Shown piece after piece: positions 1 through 8,159 of a stretch of DNA of 64,000 bases. Positions within the stretch are counted from its first letter, which is position 1, and each line of letters starts with the position of its first letter. This DNA comes from Dechloromonas denitrificans. GTDB lineage: Bacteria > Pseudomonadota > Gammaproteobacteria > Burkholderiales > Rhodocyclaceae. Both the position numbers and the translations under genes were made by a program. The stretch covers positions 585,041 through 649,040 of the forward strand of contig NZ_LODL01000035.1 in NCBI RefSeq assembly GCF_001551835.1. Reading direction: 5' to 3'. A model generated the notes under the pieces. That model was not told the origin of the DNA and did no database searches. It saw only the letters and a program-made list of their open reading frames with translations.

Positions 1-453
1 GCTGCCAACCCGGTTGGCCAGCACGCCGGCAAAGGGCAGGCCGGGCCGGTAGGTGGCGAGACCGTGGGCAACGGCACCGAAAGTCTGGGCCATGGCGCCG
101 GCGTCGATCATCGCCATCACCGGGATGTTGAAGCGGCAGGCGATGTCGGCCGCCGACGGTGTGCCGTCGAACAGGCCCATGACGCCTTCGACCAGGATCA
201 GGTCGGAATCCTGTGCCGCCCGGCTCAGCCGCCAGCGCGCATCTTCCTCGCCGCACATGCCGAGATCGAGGTTCTGGCACGGTCGACCGCTGGCCACGGC
301 ATGAATCTGTGGGTCGAGAAAGTCCGGGCCGCATTTGAAAACGGTGACGCGCCGGCCTTGCCGGGCATGCAGCCGGGCCAGCGCGGCGGTGACGGTGGTC
401 TTGCCCTGGCCGGAGGACGGGGCGGCGATCAAGAGAGCGGGACAGGCGGTCAT
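1..453 (-). CDS. cobB: Cobyrinate a,c-diamide synthase, N-terminal part (cut by window edge)
   Basis: Partial gene: the ATG (451-453) and the first 151 codons are present and the 3' end lies beyond base 1. The N-terminus starts MTACPALLIAAPSSGQGKTT, a P-loop of the dethiobiotin synthetase-like ATPases, followed by FKCGPDFLDP and a LVEGVMGLFDG motif. These are the hallmarks of CobB/CbiA, which amidates the a and c side chains of the corrin ring using glutamine and ATP. The glutamine amidotransferase half would be in the missing part. It is the last visible gene of the riboswitch-led operon, 26 bases after the CbiZ-nitrilase gene. An amidating enzyme beside predicted corrinoid amidases suggests rebuilding of salvaged corrinoids. 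Family call is secure; the exact substrate form is inferred. Confidence 0.9.
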   Translation of the reverse strand, partial: MTACPALLIAAPSSGQGKTTVTAALARLHARQGRRVTVFKCGPDFLDPQIHAVASGRPCQNLDLGMCGEEDARWRLSRAAQDSDLILVEGVMGLFDGTPSAADIACRFNIPVMAMIDAGAMAQTFGAVAHGLATYRPGLPFAGVLANRVGS

Positions 454-479
454 TTTTCTTCCTTGGCGGTGCATCCGGC

Positions 480-2105
480 TTATCGGGTCGGCTGGCTGAA
501 GCCTTGCCGGCGATCCCAATCGACGTAGAACAGCCGCGACTGGCTGGTACTGAACGAGTACAGCCGTTCGCCGCCAGCCGCGACGACGCTTTCGCCGCGC
601 CTGAAATCGAGCTCCGGCTCGCGCCCGGTGCGGTTGTTGACGATCAGCGGTAGGCCGGTTTCGGCACTGCGCCGTTCCCACAGATCGTCCGGCCCCATGC
701 CGTCGACTGGCGGCCAGTTGGCCGGGGCGAGCAGTATGGCGGCGCCCTGCTCACGGTAGCGGGCGGCTGGCTCCGGCTTGTAGGTGTCGGCACAGATCAG
801 GACGCCGACGGGAATGCCGTCGACCATGAAGGGCGCGCCGCCGGTGCCGGGCGTGGACCAGCTTTCGGCGCCGCCATGCACGCGCTGCTTGCGGTAGGCG
901 CCCTGAATGACGCCGTTGCGGTCGATCACCGCGACGCTATTGTGGAATTTGCCGGTCTTTCCATCGCGTTCGGCGAAACCGACGAACAGCGCCACCCGGT
1001 TGTCGCGGGCGATGGCCGCCAGCGTGCTGATCCAGGTATCGGGAAAGGGCGCGATCCAGTCGGTGCCGATCCGGCTGGCGAAGTTGTAGCCGGTCTCGGC
1101 CAGTTCGGGCGTCATCACCCAGTCGGCGCCCTGGCCGACCGCCTCCTGGATGCCGGCCTCGATCCGGGCGCGGTTGCCGGCGACGTCGCCGGGTACGGCA
1201 TCGAGATGGAGCAGGGCGAGACGCAGCGCATCCGGCGCCTTGGCCGGGGCGACTGGCGCGGCGGTAAAACGCTTCGTTCCGGGCAGGAAAAAGCCGTTCT
1301 GCTTGCCGAGCGCTTCGAGCACCGCTTCGTAGCTGGCCTTGCCGATCAGTTCGCCGATCCGGCTGTGGCCGCCGGTATAGCTGGCCTGCGGGCCCTGCGT
1401 GCCGGAGACGACGATGATGCTGTCGGTGCCGGTCCCCGTCGCCTGCACGGTTTTGGTGTAGGTGCTCGGCACGTTGAGATCCTGCAGCGCTGCCGTCTTG
1501 CCTTCGGTGACGGTGATCAGGGCGCGGGCCAGCGCCGCGTCGGTCAGCCGGATATTGGTCAGCAGCATGATGTTGATGGTGCCGGCCGGCGTCTGGCCTT
1601 CGATATAGGTCCCGGCATCGACGCCAGTGCGGATGGCATTGGTCTTGGCGCCGGCCGTCGCCAGCACGGTGACGGTCAGCGGGCCGTAGTGCTTGGTGAT
1701 CACCGCCAGATTGTCCATGTCGGCGGCGGTGGCCATCCGGGCGACGGCCGGCTTGTCCAGCTGCAACTGGCCGGCCATCTTGGCGTGCACATGCTCGGCA
1801 TAGGCCTTGCCACCCCGGCCATCCTGGCCCATGAAGCGGTGGCCGAGCGTTTTCCAGAGCACCGGGTGGGCGGCATGGTTGAGTGCTGCCCGGGCATCGA
1901 GCAGGCCGTCGGAGGTCGACAAGGTGCGGCGCGCCTCGGGAAAGCGGACGAGCAACACTTTCTCCCAAAGCCCGTCGCGCTCGCTGCGCACGATCTGCGC
2001 CTCGGCCCGGATATTGGCCGGGAGATTGCTCAGAACATCGCTTTCCGCCGCCCAGGCGGCCGCGGAAAAGAACAGCAGGCAGGCCAGCCGGCCAAGCGCA
2101 TTCAT
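480..2105 (-). CDS. cbiZ: Exported CbiZ amidohydrolase fused to nitrilase-family amidase
   Basis: A 541-residue two-domain protein. Residues 1-20 form a Sec signal peptide (LACLLFFSAAAWAA core, AWA cleavage). Residues about 40-270 match adenosylcobinamide amidohydrolase CbiZ, with TNAIRTGVDAGTY (155-167), a GTINIMLLTNIRL segment, SGTQG and GGHSRIGELIGKA. CbiZ cleaves the aminopropanol amide of cobinamide-type corrinoids to give cobyric acid. Residues about 293-541 are a carbon-nitrogen hydrolase of the nitrilase superfamily; the catalytic triad is E334 (TPELAETG), K406 (YRKQRVHGG) and C438 (LICADT). An Ala/Pro-rich linker (281-291) joins them. The gene sits 10 bases after cobO and before cobB in a cobalamin-riboswitch operon. 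Known CbiZ proteins are cytoplasmic or fused to transporter parts; a secreted nitrilase fusion is unusual. The substrate of the nitrilase half is unknown, probably an amide of the same corrinoid. Confidence 0.85.
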   Translation of the reverse strand: MNALGRLACLLFFSAAAWAAESDVLSNLPANIRAEAQIVRSERDGLWEKVLLVRFPEARRTLSTSDGLLDARAALNHAAHPVLWKTLGHRFMGQDGRGGKAYAEHVHAKMAGQLQLDKPAVARMATAADMDNLAVITKHYGPLTVTVLATAGAKTNAIRTGVDAGTYIEGQTPAGTINIMLLTNIRLTDAALARALITVTEGKTAALQDLNVPSTYTKTVQATGTGTDSIIVVSGTQGPQASYTGGHSRIGELIGKASYEAVLEALGKQNGFFLPGTKRFTAAPVAPAKAPDALRLALLHLDAVPGDVAGNRARIEAGIQEAVGQGADWVMTPELAETGYNFASRIGTDWIAPFPDTWISTLAAIARDNRVALFVGFAERDGKTGKFHNSVAVIDRNGVIQGAYRKQRVHGGAESWSTPGTGGAPFMVDGIPVGVLICADTYKPEPAARYREQGAAILLAPANWPPVDGMGPDDLWERRSAETGLPLIVNNRTGREPELDFRRGESVVAAGGERLYSFSTSQSRLFYVDWDRRQGFSQPTR

Positions 2106-2115
2106 CGGCGCGGAC

Positions 2116-2724
2116 TCAGAATTCGAGGCCGGGCATGGCCTTGATGCCGCTCTGGAAGGCGTGCTTCTCCATGCCGATGTCGCTGACCGTGTCGGCCGCC
2201 TCGCGCAGGGCTTGCGGCGCGGCGCGACCGGTGATGATGACGTGCTGCATGTGCGGGCGGGTGAGCAGCTTGGCGATGACTTCGTCGAGTTCCAGCCAGC
2301 CGTATTTGAAGGCGTAGGTCATTTCGTCGAGGACGACGAGGCCGATCTCCGGGTTGCTCAGGTGGCCGCAGGCGACTTCCCAGGCGGCCTGGGCGGCGCG
2401 GGCGTCGCGCTCCTTGTCCTGGGTTTCCCAGGTGAAGCCTTCGCCACCGACATGCCAGGCGACATTCGGCTGCTGGCGGAAGAAGGCCTCCTCGCCGGTA
2501 TCCGAGCGGCCCTTGACGAATTGCACGACGCCGACCTTCAGGCCGTGGCCGAGGGCACGGGCGACGACGCCGAAGGCAGCCGAGGACTTGCCCTTGCCGT
2601 TGCCGGTGTTGATGACCAGCACGCCGCGTTCTTCCTGGGCGGCGGCGATCTTGCCGTCGACCACTTCCTTCTTGCGCTGCATGCGGTTGCTGTGGCGGGA
2701 TTCCTGGTCCAGGGGTTCGGTCAT
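2116..2724 (-). CDS. cobO: Cob(I)alamin/cobyrinate adenosyltransferase (CobO/BtuR family)
   Basis: A 202-residue corrinoid adenosyltransferase that transfers the 5'-deoxyadenosyl group of ATP to cob(I)yrinate diamide, cobinamide or cobalamin. The P-loop GNGKGKSS is at residues 41-48, followed by VGVVQFVKG, and LVVLDEMTYAFKYGW and HVIITGR are typical of the family. The ATG at 2722-2724 overlaps the 3' end of btuF (2721) by four bases, so the two are translationally coupled. In this operon it would adenosylate imported corrinoids in the cytoplasm, both trapping them and preparing the cofactor used by the methylmalonyl-CoA mutase encoded further along. Confidence 0.93.
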   Translation of the reverse strand: MTEPLDQESRHSNRMQRKKEVVDGKIAAAQEERGVLVINTGNGKGKSSAAFGVVARALGHGLKVGVVQFVKGRSDTGEEAFFRQQPNVAWHVGGEGFTWETQDKERDARAAQAAWEVACGHLSNPEIGLVVLDEMTYAFKYGWLELDEVIAKLLTRPHMQHVIITGRAAPQALREAADTVSDIGMEKHAFQSGIKAMPGLEF

Positions 2725-3518
2725 GGCTTCAGCGCCTCCTTCAGTTCGTCCAGGCCTTCGAGCAGGCGGGGACCGGGGTAGAAAAAATTGTCGCCGGAGA
2801 GCATGACCAGCGGCACCGGCAGGCTGCCGAGGCTGGCGTCGCACTGGCTGGCTGCGGTCGACATGAAATTGATCACCAAATCCGGCCGGGTGGCCGCGAC
2901 CAGGGCCGGAATGCCGTCGATGGCCTGGCCTTCGCGCAGATGGTGGATACCTTCGGCCGGGTCGGCCAGGGTCAGGCCGGCCTGCTCGGCGAGATCGCCG
3001 AGCAGCGTGTTGTGGCCGTAGGAATAGGGCTTCGCGGCGCAGGCCGAGAGCAGCAGCACGCGGCGCTTGCGGCCGGGAAATTCGCTCAGCCGGCGATGGG
3101 CTTCGCGGCTGAATTCGGCGGCCCGGGCGGCGCCGTTCGGCGCGCCGCTGGCTTCGGCGAGCGCCACCAGCATCTGTTCGGTCTCGGCCAGCGAGCGCGA
3201 ACCGCCAACGCGCAGCGTACGGGTGCCGGCCGGCGTGACCTGCTGCAGCGTTTGCTCGCTGGTCAGCGTCGAGGTGACGATCAGGTCGGGGCGTAGCGCG
3301 GCGATGGCGGCGGCATCCGGATCGCTGACCCCGCCGGTGCGTGGCAGATCCTTCTTGTCGTAGCGCGAAACGCCGACGATGCACTCGCCACGGCCGAGCC
3401 AGTCGAGGGCGATGCTCAGATAGGGCGACTGGCTGACGATGCGCGGACAGGCGGCTTGGGCGTTCAGCGCGCTCAGGCCAAGCAGGAAACAACACAGGAA
3501 ACGAAACAGGGGACGCAT
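2721..3518 (-). CDS. btuF: Periplasmic cobalamin-binding protein BtuF
   Basis: Substrate-binding protein of the B12 ABC importer, 265 residues. The start at 3518 is preceded by an AAGGA ribosome-binding site and gives a signal peptide (RPLFRFLCCFLLGLSALNAQA). The mature protein has the cluster A fold features of BtuF/HutB proteins: CPRIVSQSPYLSIALDWLG, LRPDLIVTS and a second lobe ending VPLVMLSGDNFFYPGPRLLEGL. It captures corrinoid released by BtuB and docks on BtuCD. It lies between btuD and cobO; longer upstream starts in the same frame lack a ribosome-binding site. Confidence 0.9.
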   Translation of the reverse strand: MRPLFRFLCCFLLGLSALNAQAACPRIVSQSPYLSIALDWLGRGECIVGVSRYDKKDLPRTGGVSDPDAAAIAALRPDLIVTSTLTSEQTLQQVTPAGTRTLRVGGSRSLAETEQMLVALAEASGAPNGAARAAEFSREAHRRLSEFPGRKRRVLLLSACAAKPYSYGHNTLLGDLAEQAGLTLADPAEGIHHLREGQAIDGIPALVAATRPDLVINFMSTAASQCDASLGSLPVPLVMLSGDNFFYPGPRLLEGLDELKEALKP

Positions 3519-3546
3519 GGGGAATCCTTGCAACAAAGACGGCCGC

Positions 3547-4323
3547 TCAGCGCGGGATGAAGCCGATCCGGCCATCGATCTCGACGGCTTGCAGCGGGTG
3601 CTGGTAAAGGGCCGACAGGTGTTCGGCGGTCAGCATCTGGCGGACCGGCCCGAGTTCGTGCCGGCCATCGCCGTGAATGAGCAGGGCGCGGTCGCAATAA
3701 CGCCAGGCCAGCGCCGGTTCGTGCAGCACCATGATGACGCCGGCGCCGTTGTCGCGCGCGGCACCGGCAAACAGTTCGAGGACGGCGATCTGGTGATTGA
3801 GGTCGAGATGGGCGAGCGGCTCGTCGAGCAGGTAGAGCGGCGCCGCCTGGGTGAGCAGGGTGGCGATGGCCAGTCGCTGGCGTTCGCCGCCGGACAGGGT
3901 CTGCACGTCGCGCTGTTCCATCTCGGCCAAGCCGACGGCACGCAAGGCGGCGCGGGCGATATCGGCATCCTGGGCGCTTTCCCAGTCCCAGCGCCCGAGG
4001 TGCGGGTGGCGGCCGGTCAGCGTCGTTTCCAGTACCGTTGAGGCGAAGGCGTCGCCATGGCGCTGCTCCAGCCAGCCGCGGCGGAGCGCTGCCTGGCGCG
4101 GGCCGAGTTCGGCGTAGGAAGTGCCGCCGAGCAGGATTTCGCCGGTATCCGGGGGGCGCAGGCCGGCCAGCACCGAGAGCAGTGTCGACTTGCCGGCGCC
4201 GTTGCGACCGAGAATGGCCAGCCGTTCACCGGCCTGCAGCGTGAAGTTGAGGTTGGTGCACACCTGATGCTGGCCGACACTGACGCTCAGCGTCTGGGCT
4301 TCGATCAACGGGGCGGTGCTCAT
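3547..4323 (-). CDS. btuD: Cobalamin ABC transporter ATPase BtuD
   Basis: A 258-residue ABC ATPase. Walker A GRNGAGKST is at 39-47, the signature LSGGERQR at 143-150 and Walker B LYLLDEP at 163-169, with the switch histidine in VLHEP. It is of the FecE/BtuD class that powers iron-siderophore, haem and cobalamin importers. The ATG at 4323 overlaps the btuC stop by four bases, which fixes the start. The operon partners (BtuB, BtuC, BtuF) and the cobalamin riboswitch identify the cargo as corrinoid. Confidence 0.92.
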   Translation of the reverse strand: MSTAPLIEAQTLSVSVGQHQVCTNLNFTLQAGERLAILGRNGAGKSTLLSVLAGLRPPDTGEILLGGTSYAELGPRQAALRRGWLEQRHGDAFASTVLETTLTGRHPHLGRWDWESAQDADIARAALRAVGLAEMEQRDVQTLSGGERQRLAIATLLTQAAPLYLLDEPLAHLDLNHQIAVLELFAGAARDNGAGVIMVLHEPALAWRYCDRALLIHGDGRHELGPVRQMLTAEHLSALYQHPLQAVEIDGRIGFIPR

Positions 4324-5297
4324 CGCTGATGCCTCGAGAGCAGGAAGAGGAAGACCGGCACACCGATCAGCGCGGTCAGCACGCCGACCGGCAGTTGCTG
4401 CGGCGCAATCAGCGTGCGGGCCAGGGTGTCGGCCAGCACCAGCAGCGAGCCACCGGCCAGTACCGAGGCCGGCAGCAGCAGACGCTGGTCGTTGCCGGTG
4501 GCGAGGCGGACCAGATGCGGCACGACCAGACCGACGAAGCCGATCGAGCCAGCGGTGGTCACCGAGGCGGCGGTGGCCAGCGAGGCAAGCAGATAAATCG
4601 CATAGCGCAGCCGGTTGACCGCAACCCCCAGTGCCTGCGCCTGCATCAGGCCGCGCGCCAGCAAATTCAGTTCGCGGGCGAACGGCATGGCCAGCAGCAG
4701 GGCGACACCGAGCGCCAGCAGCGGCGGCCACCACTGGCCGCTCTGGCCGAGGTCGCCCATCAGCCAGAAGAGCATGCCGCGCAGCTTGTGTTCGGGGGCG
4801 ATGGCCAGCATCAGCGCGACCAGCGCGCCGCAGCCGGCGGCAACGATGACGCCGGTCAGCAGCAGCCGCGTCTGCGTCCAGCTGCCGTCGCCGTGGGCCA
4901 GCCCGAAGACAATGAACATCGCACTCAGGGCGCCGAGGAAAGCCAGCCCATCGATGCCGAGCACCGGCAGGCCGAGCAGGATGGCGAACATCGCCCCGAC
5001 CCCGGCGCCGCCGGAAATACCCAGCACGTAAGGGTCGGCCAGCGGATTGCGCAACAGTACCTGCATCAGCGCGCCGGCCAGGGCGAGCAGGCCGCCGCAG
5101 GCAAAGCCGGCCAGCGCCCGCGGCAGGCGCAGTTCGAGCACGACGTCGATACCCGCTACCTCGCGCCCGGCCAGGGCGGCCAGCACATCCGGCAAGGGAA
5201 TGCGTAGACTGCCCACCGTCAACGCCAGCCCGATACTGAGCCCGGCGAGCAGGCCGAGGCTGACGAGGATCAGAAGAGCGCGGTGACGAGTGGGCAC
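4320..5297 (-). CDS. btuC: Cobalamin ABC transporter permease BtuC
   Basis: A 325-residue FecCD/BtuC-family inner-membrane permease with about ten hydrophobic helices. Family motifs include LRLPRALAGFACGGLLALAG, NPLADPYVLGISGGAG (54-100 region) and GSIGFVGLVVPHLVR near the C-terminus, the coupling-helix region that contacts BtuD. The start is a GTG at 5295-5297; no in-frame ATG fits the first helix. The gene begins 6 bases after the btuB stop, so both are on one transcript. It works as a dimer with two BtuD subunits and receives corrinoid from BtuF. Confidence 0.92.
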   Translation of the reverse strand: MPTRHRALLILVSLGLLAGLSIGLALTVGSLRIPLPDVLAALAGREVAGIDVVLELRLPRALAGFACGGLLALAGALMQVLLRNPLADPYVLGISGGAGVGAMFAILLGLPVLGIDGLAFLGALSAMFIVFGLAHGDGSWTQTRLLLTGVIVAAGCGALVALMLAIAPEHKLRGMLFWLMGDLGQSGQWWPPLLALGVALLLAMPFARELNLLARGLMQAQALGVAVNRLRYAIYLLASLATAASVTTAGSIGFVGLVVPHLVRLATGNDQRLLLPASVLAGGSLLVLADTLARTLIAPQQLPVGVLTALIGVPVFLFLLSRHQR

Positions 5298-5303
5298 AGG
5301 AGC

Positions 5304-7166
5304 TTACTTGGGACTGTAGCGGACACCGACAAAGGCATTAACGCCCGGTGTCGCGAAATCGGCAGCGAGTTCGTAATCGCGATCGAAGACGTTGTTGACC
5401 CGGGCGAAGACAGACCAGTCGCCGGTAAAGCGGTAGGCCCCGTACAGGTTGGTGAGCGCGTAGCCGCTCAGCTTGCGGGTATTGGTCGCGTTGTCGAAAC
5501 GACGGTCGCTGGCGACCATCTCGGCGCGCCATTCCCAGGGGCCGATCTGCTGGCCGATGCTGGCGGCGCCGAAATTGGTGGCGCGGCGTGCCAACTGGCG
5601 TCCGCTATCGGTGTCGCGCGGGTCGAGGTAGTTGTAGCTGGCCTGCAGGTTGAAGTTGCTGATCTGGCCGTCGTAGGCCAGGGTCGTGCCTTCCAGCCTG
5701 GCCTTGCCGACATTGACCGGTGTGTAGGCGAATGATCCCGGTGCCGTCTCGTTCCACGAGATGAGGTTGTCGACCTGGTTCAGATACCAGGTCAGGGAAA
5801 CGTGATGCAGGCCCCGCTCGTAGTGAATCGCCGCCTCGCGGTTGCGCGAGGATTCGGGGAGCAGGTTCGGATTGCCGTAGCTGCCGAAGGTCAGCGGGTA
5901 GTAGAGATCGTTGAACGATGGTGCCTTGAAGGCCGTGCCGTAGCTGACGTTGGCCCGCCAGTTGGGATCGATGCGATAGCCGTAGGCGATCGAACCGGTC
6001 GTCTTGTCGCCGAACTGCGAGTTGTTGTCAGTGCGCAGGTTGGCCTGCAGGCGGTGCGCCAGGTAGCTGCCGCTCCAGCCGGCCAGCACCGAGTTGATGC
6101 TGCGTGAATCGACGCTGTAGTTGCCGGTGCCGCTGACCGTCTGGTCGAGTCGTTCGACCGCCAGCAGGAACTTGCCGACGCCGGTCTTGATGTCGTTTTG
6201 CCAGGAATACAGGTCCTGGTCGGTGCGGAACAGGCTGCTTTGGACCCCGTCGGTGGTGTTCATCGAATCGTCGGTGCTGTGGCCGATGCGCAGGGTGCTC
6301 GTCCAGTTGCTGGTAAAGGCATCCTTCAGGTAGGTACTGAAGTTGGAGACGGCGAGCTGGTTGCGGTAATCCATGGCGGCGGTCGTCTTCGAGAAACCAC
6401 CGTCGTACTTGTTCTCGCCGTCGCTGTAGAGGAAGCTGGCGCCGGCTTCGTGGCCGGGTGCGAAGGCATAGCCGAGGCTGCCGCTGACGCTGTTGTTGTC
6501 GAAACCGTCGCGGTCGGGGTTATAGGCGCTGTTTTTCGGATTCTTGATGCTGTTGAAGCCTTCGGTCCGGTAGGTCGAGGCATCGAGCGCATAGCGCCAG
6601 CCGTTCTGGCTGCCCGAGAAACCGGCGCTGGCGGCGCCCGAGTGGTAGGTGCCGCCGCCGACTTCGCCATGGGCTTGGAATGGGCCATGGCCCTGGCGGG
6701 TGAAGATCTGGATGACGCCGCCGATGGCGTCGCTGCCATAGAGTGAGGAGGCCGGTCCGCGCAGGATTTCGATGCGCTCGATCTGGCTGGCCGGAAGGCG
6801 CGACCAGGAGGACATCTGGCCCAGGGTGGCGGAGCCGGTCCGCATGCCGTCGATCAGGACCAGGGTGTGGCCGCTGTTGGTGCCGCGCATGTAGACGCTG
6901 GCATTGGCGCCATTGCTGCCGTTCGTGCTGATCTCGATGCCGGGCTGGCGAGCGAGGATGTCGATCAGCGTCGACTGGCTGGCCTGCTCCAGTTCTTCAC
7001 GATCAATGACGGAAACGTCGGAGAGCAGTTCCGAGGTGCGCGTTGCCTGGCGCGTCGCGGTGACCATGATGGGGTCGAGGCTGGCCACCTGCAGCGTTTC
7101 GGCCTGGGCCTGGGCGGTGAAAATGAAGGGCAGCAGCGCTGCCAGCGGTTTCAAGCGTGGATTCAT
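5304..7166 (-). CDS. btuB: TonB-dependent cobalamin receptor BtuB
   Basis: Outer-membrane TonB-dependent transporter, 620 residues. The start at 7166 gives a signal peptide (MNPRLKPLAALLPFIFTAQA). The TonB box-like DPIMVTATR follows, then the plug domain (VSVIDREELEQ, IEILRGPASSLYGSDAIGGVIQIFT) and a 22-strand barrel ending GVNAFVGVRYSPK. Plug motif and length match BtuB/cobalamin receptors. It is the first gene after the cobalamin riboswitch (7278-7462), so its expression should fall when adenosylcobalamin is abundant. It imports B12 and probably incomplete corrinoids across the outer membrane for BtuFCD. Confidence 0.92.
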   Translation of the reverse strand: MNPRLKPLAALLPFIFTAQAQAETLQVASLDPIMVTATRQATRTSELLSDVSVIDREELEQASQSTLIDILARQPGIEISTNGSNGANASVYMRGTNSGHTLVLIDGMRTGSATLGQMSSWSRLPASQIERIEILRGPASSLYGSDAIGGVIQIFTRQGHGPFQAHGEVGGGTYHSGAASAGFSGSQNGWRYALDASTYRTEGFNSIKNPKNSAYNPDRDGFDNNSVSGSLGYAFAPGHEAGASFLYSDGENKYDGGFSKTTAAMDYRNQLAVSNFSTYLKDAFTSNWTSTLRIGHSTDDSMNTTDGVQSSLFRTDQDLYSWQNDIKTGVGKFLLAVERLDQTVSGTGNYSVDSRSINSVLAGWSGSYLAHRLQANLRTDNNSQFGDKTTGSIAYGYRIDPNWRANVSYGTAFKAPSFNDLYYPLTFGSYGNPNLLPESSRNREAAIHYERGLHHVSLTWYLNQVDNLISWNETAPGSFAYTPVNVGKARLEGTTLAYDGQISNFNLQASYNYLDPRDTDSGRQLARRATNFGAASIGQQIGPWEWRAEMVASDRRFDNATNTRKLSGYALTNLYGAYRFTGDWSVFARVNNVFDRDYELAADFATPGVNAFVGVRYSPK

Positions 7167-7277
7167 GAATCTTCCTTTCCCGGCGGGCGTCCCCGCATGC
7201 CGGAACAGCATTGAGAAGGAAGCGCAGGGGGAACGGCGGCTCGCAGGAACCGGCGCCACACCCCCGTGGCACTTCCG

Positions 7278-7462
7278 TGATTTGTCTCAGGCCGGTATCC
7301 GGGCTCGCAAGTCTTGACGTACCGCCTTCCCAGGTTTGAACCCAGTGGCCTTGTGGTACGCCCGCACTTGTTACCGTTGCGGGGGCAGCAGCGGATTGGT
7401 CTCGTGGAGACGCACCGCTTTCCCGTTTAACTGCGCTTGGAAGAACCTTGCGCAGCACCTGA
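7278..7462 (-). ncRNA. Cobalamin riboswitch upstream of btuB
   Basis: On the minus strand the leader contains the B12 box GCTGCCCCCGCAACGGTAA (7375-7393 region), a GGTTC element close to the 5' end, and the 3' closing segment GAGCCCGGATACCGGCCTGA (7287-7306). This order is diagnostic of the adenosylcobalamin aptamer. The btuB start lies about 110 bases downstream, leaving room for an expression platform that hides the ribosome-binding site or terminates transcription. A -10-like TAGAAT (minus strand) is at 7473-7478. It should repress the whole btuBCDF-cobO-cbiZ-cobB operon when B12 is plentiful. The remainder of the 7463-7592 gap holds the divergent promoters and nothing else recognisable. 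Confidence 0.95.
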
Positions 7463-7555
7463 CACGGCGCGCATTCTACATGGCAAGTTGTTGCGCCGCA
7501 TCAGAAAAGTACTGTTAAATTCCGATAAAGCACTTTGAGAATAAAGGCTTAGTCC

Positions 7556-7585
7556 TTGACCACACGCTGTTTTTCCCTCTATAGT
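7556..7585 (+). promoter_or_regulatory. Sigma-70 promoter of the small coiled-coil/zapA genes
   Basis: A TTGACC -35 (7556-7561) and TATAGT -10 (7580-7585) are separated by 18 bases. The expected transcription start, about seven bases after the -10, falls on or within two bases of the ATG at 7593, so the mRNA would be leaderless or nearly so. Confidence 0.65.
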
Positions 7586-7592
7586 TCGCGCC

Positions 7593-7790
7593 ATGAATAC
7601 CGAACTCGAAGCGCTCGAAGCCAAGATTGAACAGGTGGTCGCCCTGGTTCACCAGTTGCGCGCCGAGAACGAAGTGCTGAAGAATCAGATGGCAGCGGCC
7701 GAAACCGAAAGACTGCACTTGCGCCAGACAATGACGGCCGCTCGCGAGCGTCTGGAAGGTCTGATGGACAAGTTGCCCGAGGATGCCTGA
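7593..7790 (+). CDS. Small coiled-coil protein (TIGR02449/ZapB-like)
   Basis: A 65-residue, entirely helical, heptad-rich protein (MNTELEALEAKIEQVVALVH start, LRAENEVLKNQM in the middle). Such short coiled-coil proteins are commonly encoded just upstream of zapA in beta- and gammaproteobacteria and have been placed in a conserved family (TIGR02449); a role with the Z-ring is plausible but unproven. No Shine-Dalgarno is visible before the ATG and the predicted promoter lies only seven bases upstream, so translation may be leaderless. The stop is one base before the zapA ATG. Confidence 0.8.
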   Translation: MNTELEALEAKIEQVVALVHQLRAENEVLKNQMAAAETERLHLRQTMTAARERLEGLMDKLPEDA

Positions 7791-7791
7791 G

Positions 7792-8127
7792 ATGAGCAGC
7801 GAGCCGAATTTCCTCGACGTCAAGATCATGGGCCGCGAATACCGCGTCGCCTGCGCCCCGGCCGAGCGCGATGCGCTGCTGTCGGCGGTCGATCTGGTCG
7901 ACAACAAGATGCGTGAAATCGCCCAGCGGACCAAGAGCACCATCGCCGAGCGCGTTGCCGTGATGGCCGCCTTGAACATCGCGCACGAACACCTGTCCGG
8001 CGCCGCCGGCAATCCTTCGGAAACTGTTTTCGAAGCGGTTGATACTTCCGACGCAAAGCGTAGAATCAGCGACATGGGAGCACGGATCGATGCCGTGCTT
8101 GCGCCCCAGCAGAACTTGGACCTGTAG
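7792..8127 (+). CDS. zapA: Cell division protein ZapA
   Basis: A 111-residue ZapA, the cytoplasmic protein that bundles FtsZ filaments. Family features are DVKIMGREYRVACAPAERDAL at the N-terminus and a coiled-coil C-terminal half (VDLVDNKMREI, ERVAVMAALNIAHEHL). I chose the ATG at 7792 because GAGG at 7778-7781 is well spaced from it; an ATG at 7783 in the same frame overlaps the upstream gene and has no space for a ribosome-binding site. 6S RNA follows directly, the classical zapA-ssrS linkage. Confidence 0.92.
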   Translation: MSSEPNFLDVKIMGREYRVACAPAERDALLSAVDLVDNKMREIAQRTKSTIAERVAVMAALNIAHEHLSGAAGNPSETVFEAVDTSDAKRRISDMGARIDAVLAPQQNLDL

Positions 8128-8159
8128 TCACTTTCTGCTGACCCCGGCGCCGCCCGCCG

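Noticed and set aside
64..528. A plus-strand frame at the left edge
   Set aside because: Antisense to the partial cobB gene, whose P-loop and family motifs are clear.
876..2144. A 422-codon open frame on the plus strand over the CbiZ-nitrilase gene
   Set aside because: It mirrors the real gene in GC-rich DNA, has low-complexity Gly/Ala/Asp composition and no ribosome-binding site or homology-like motifs.
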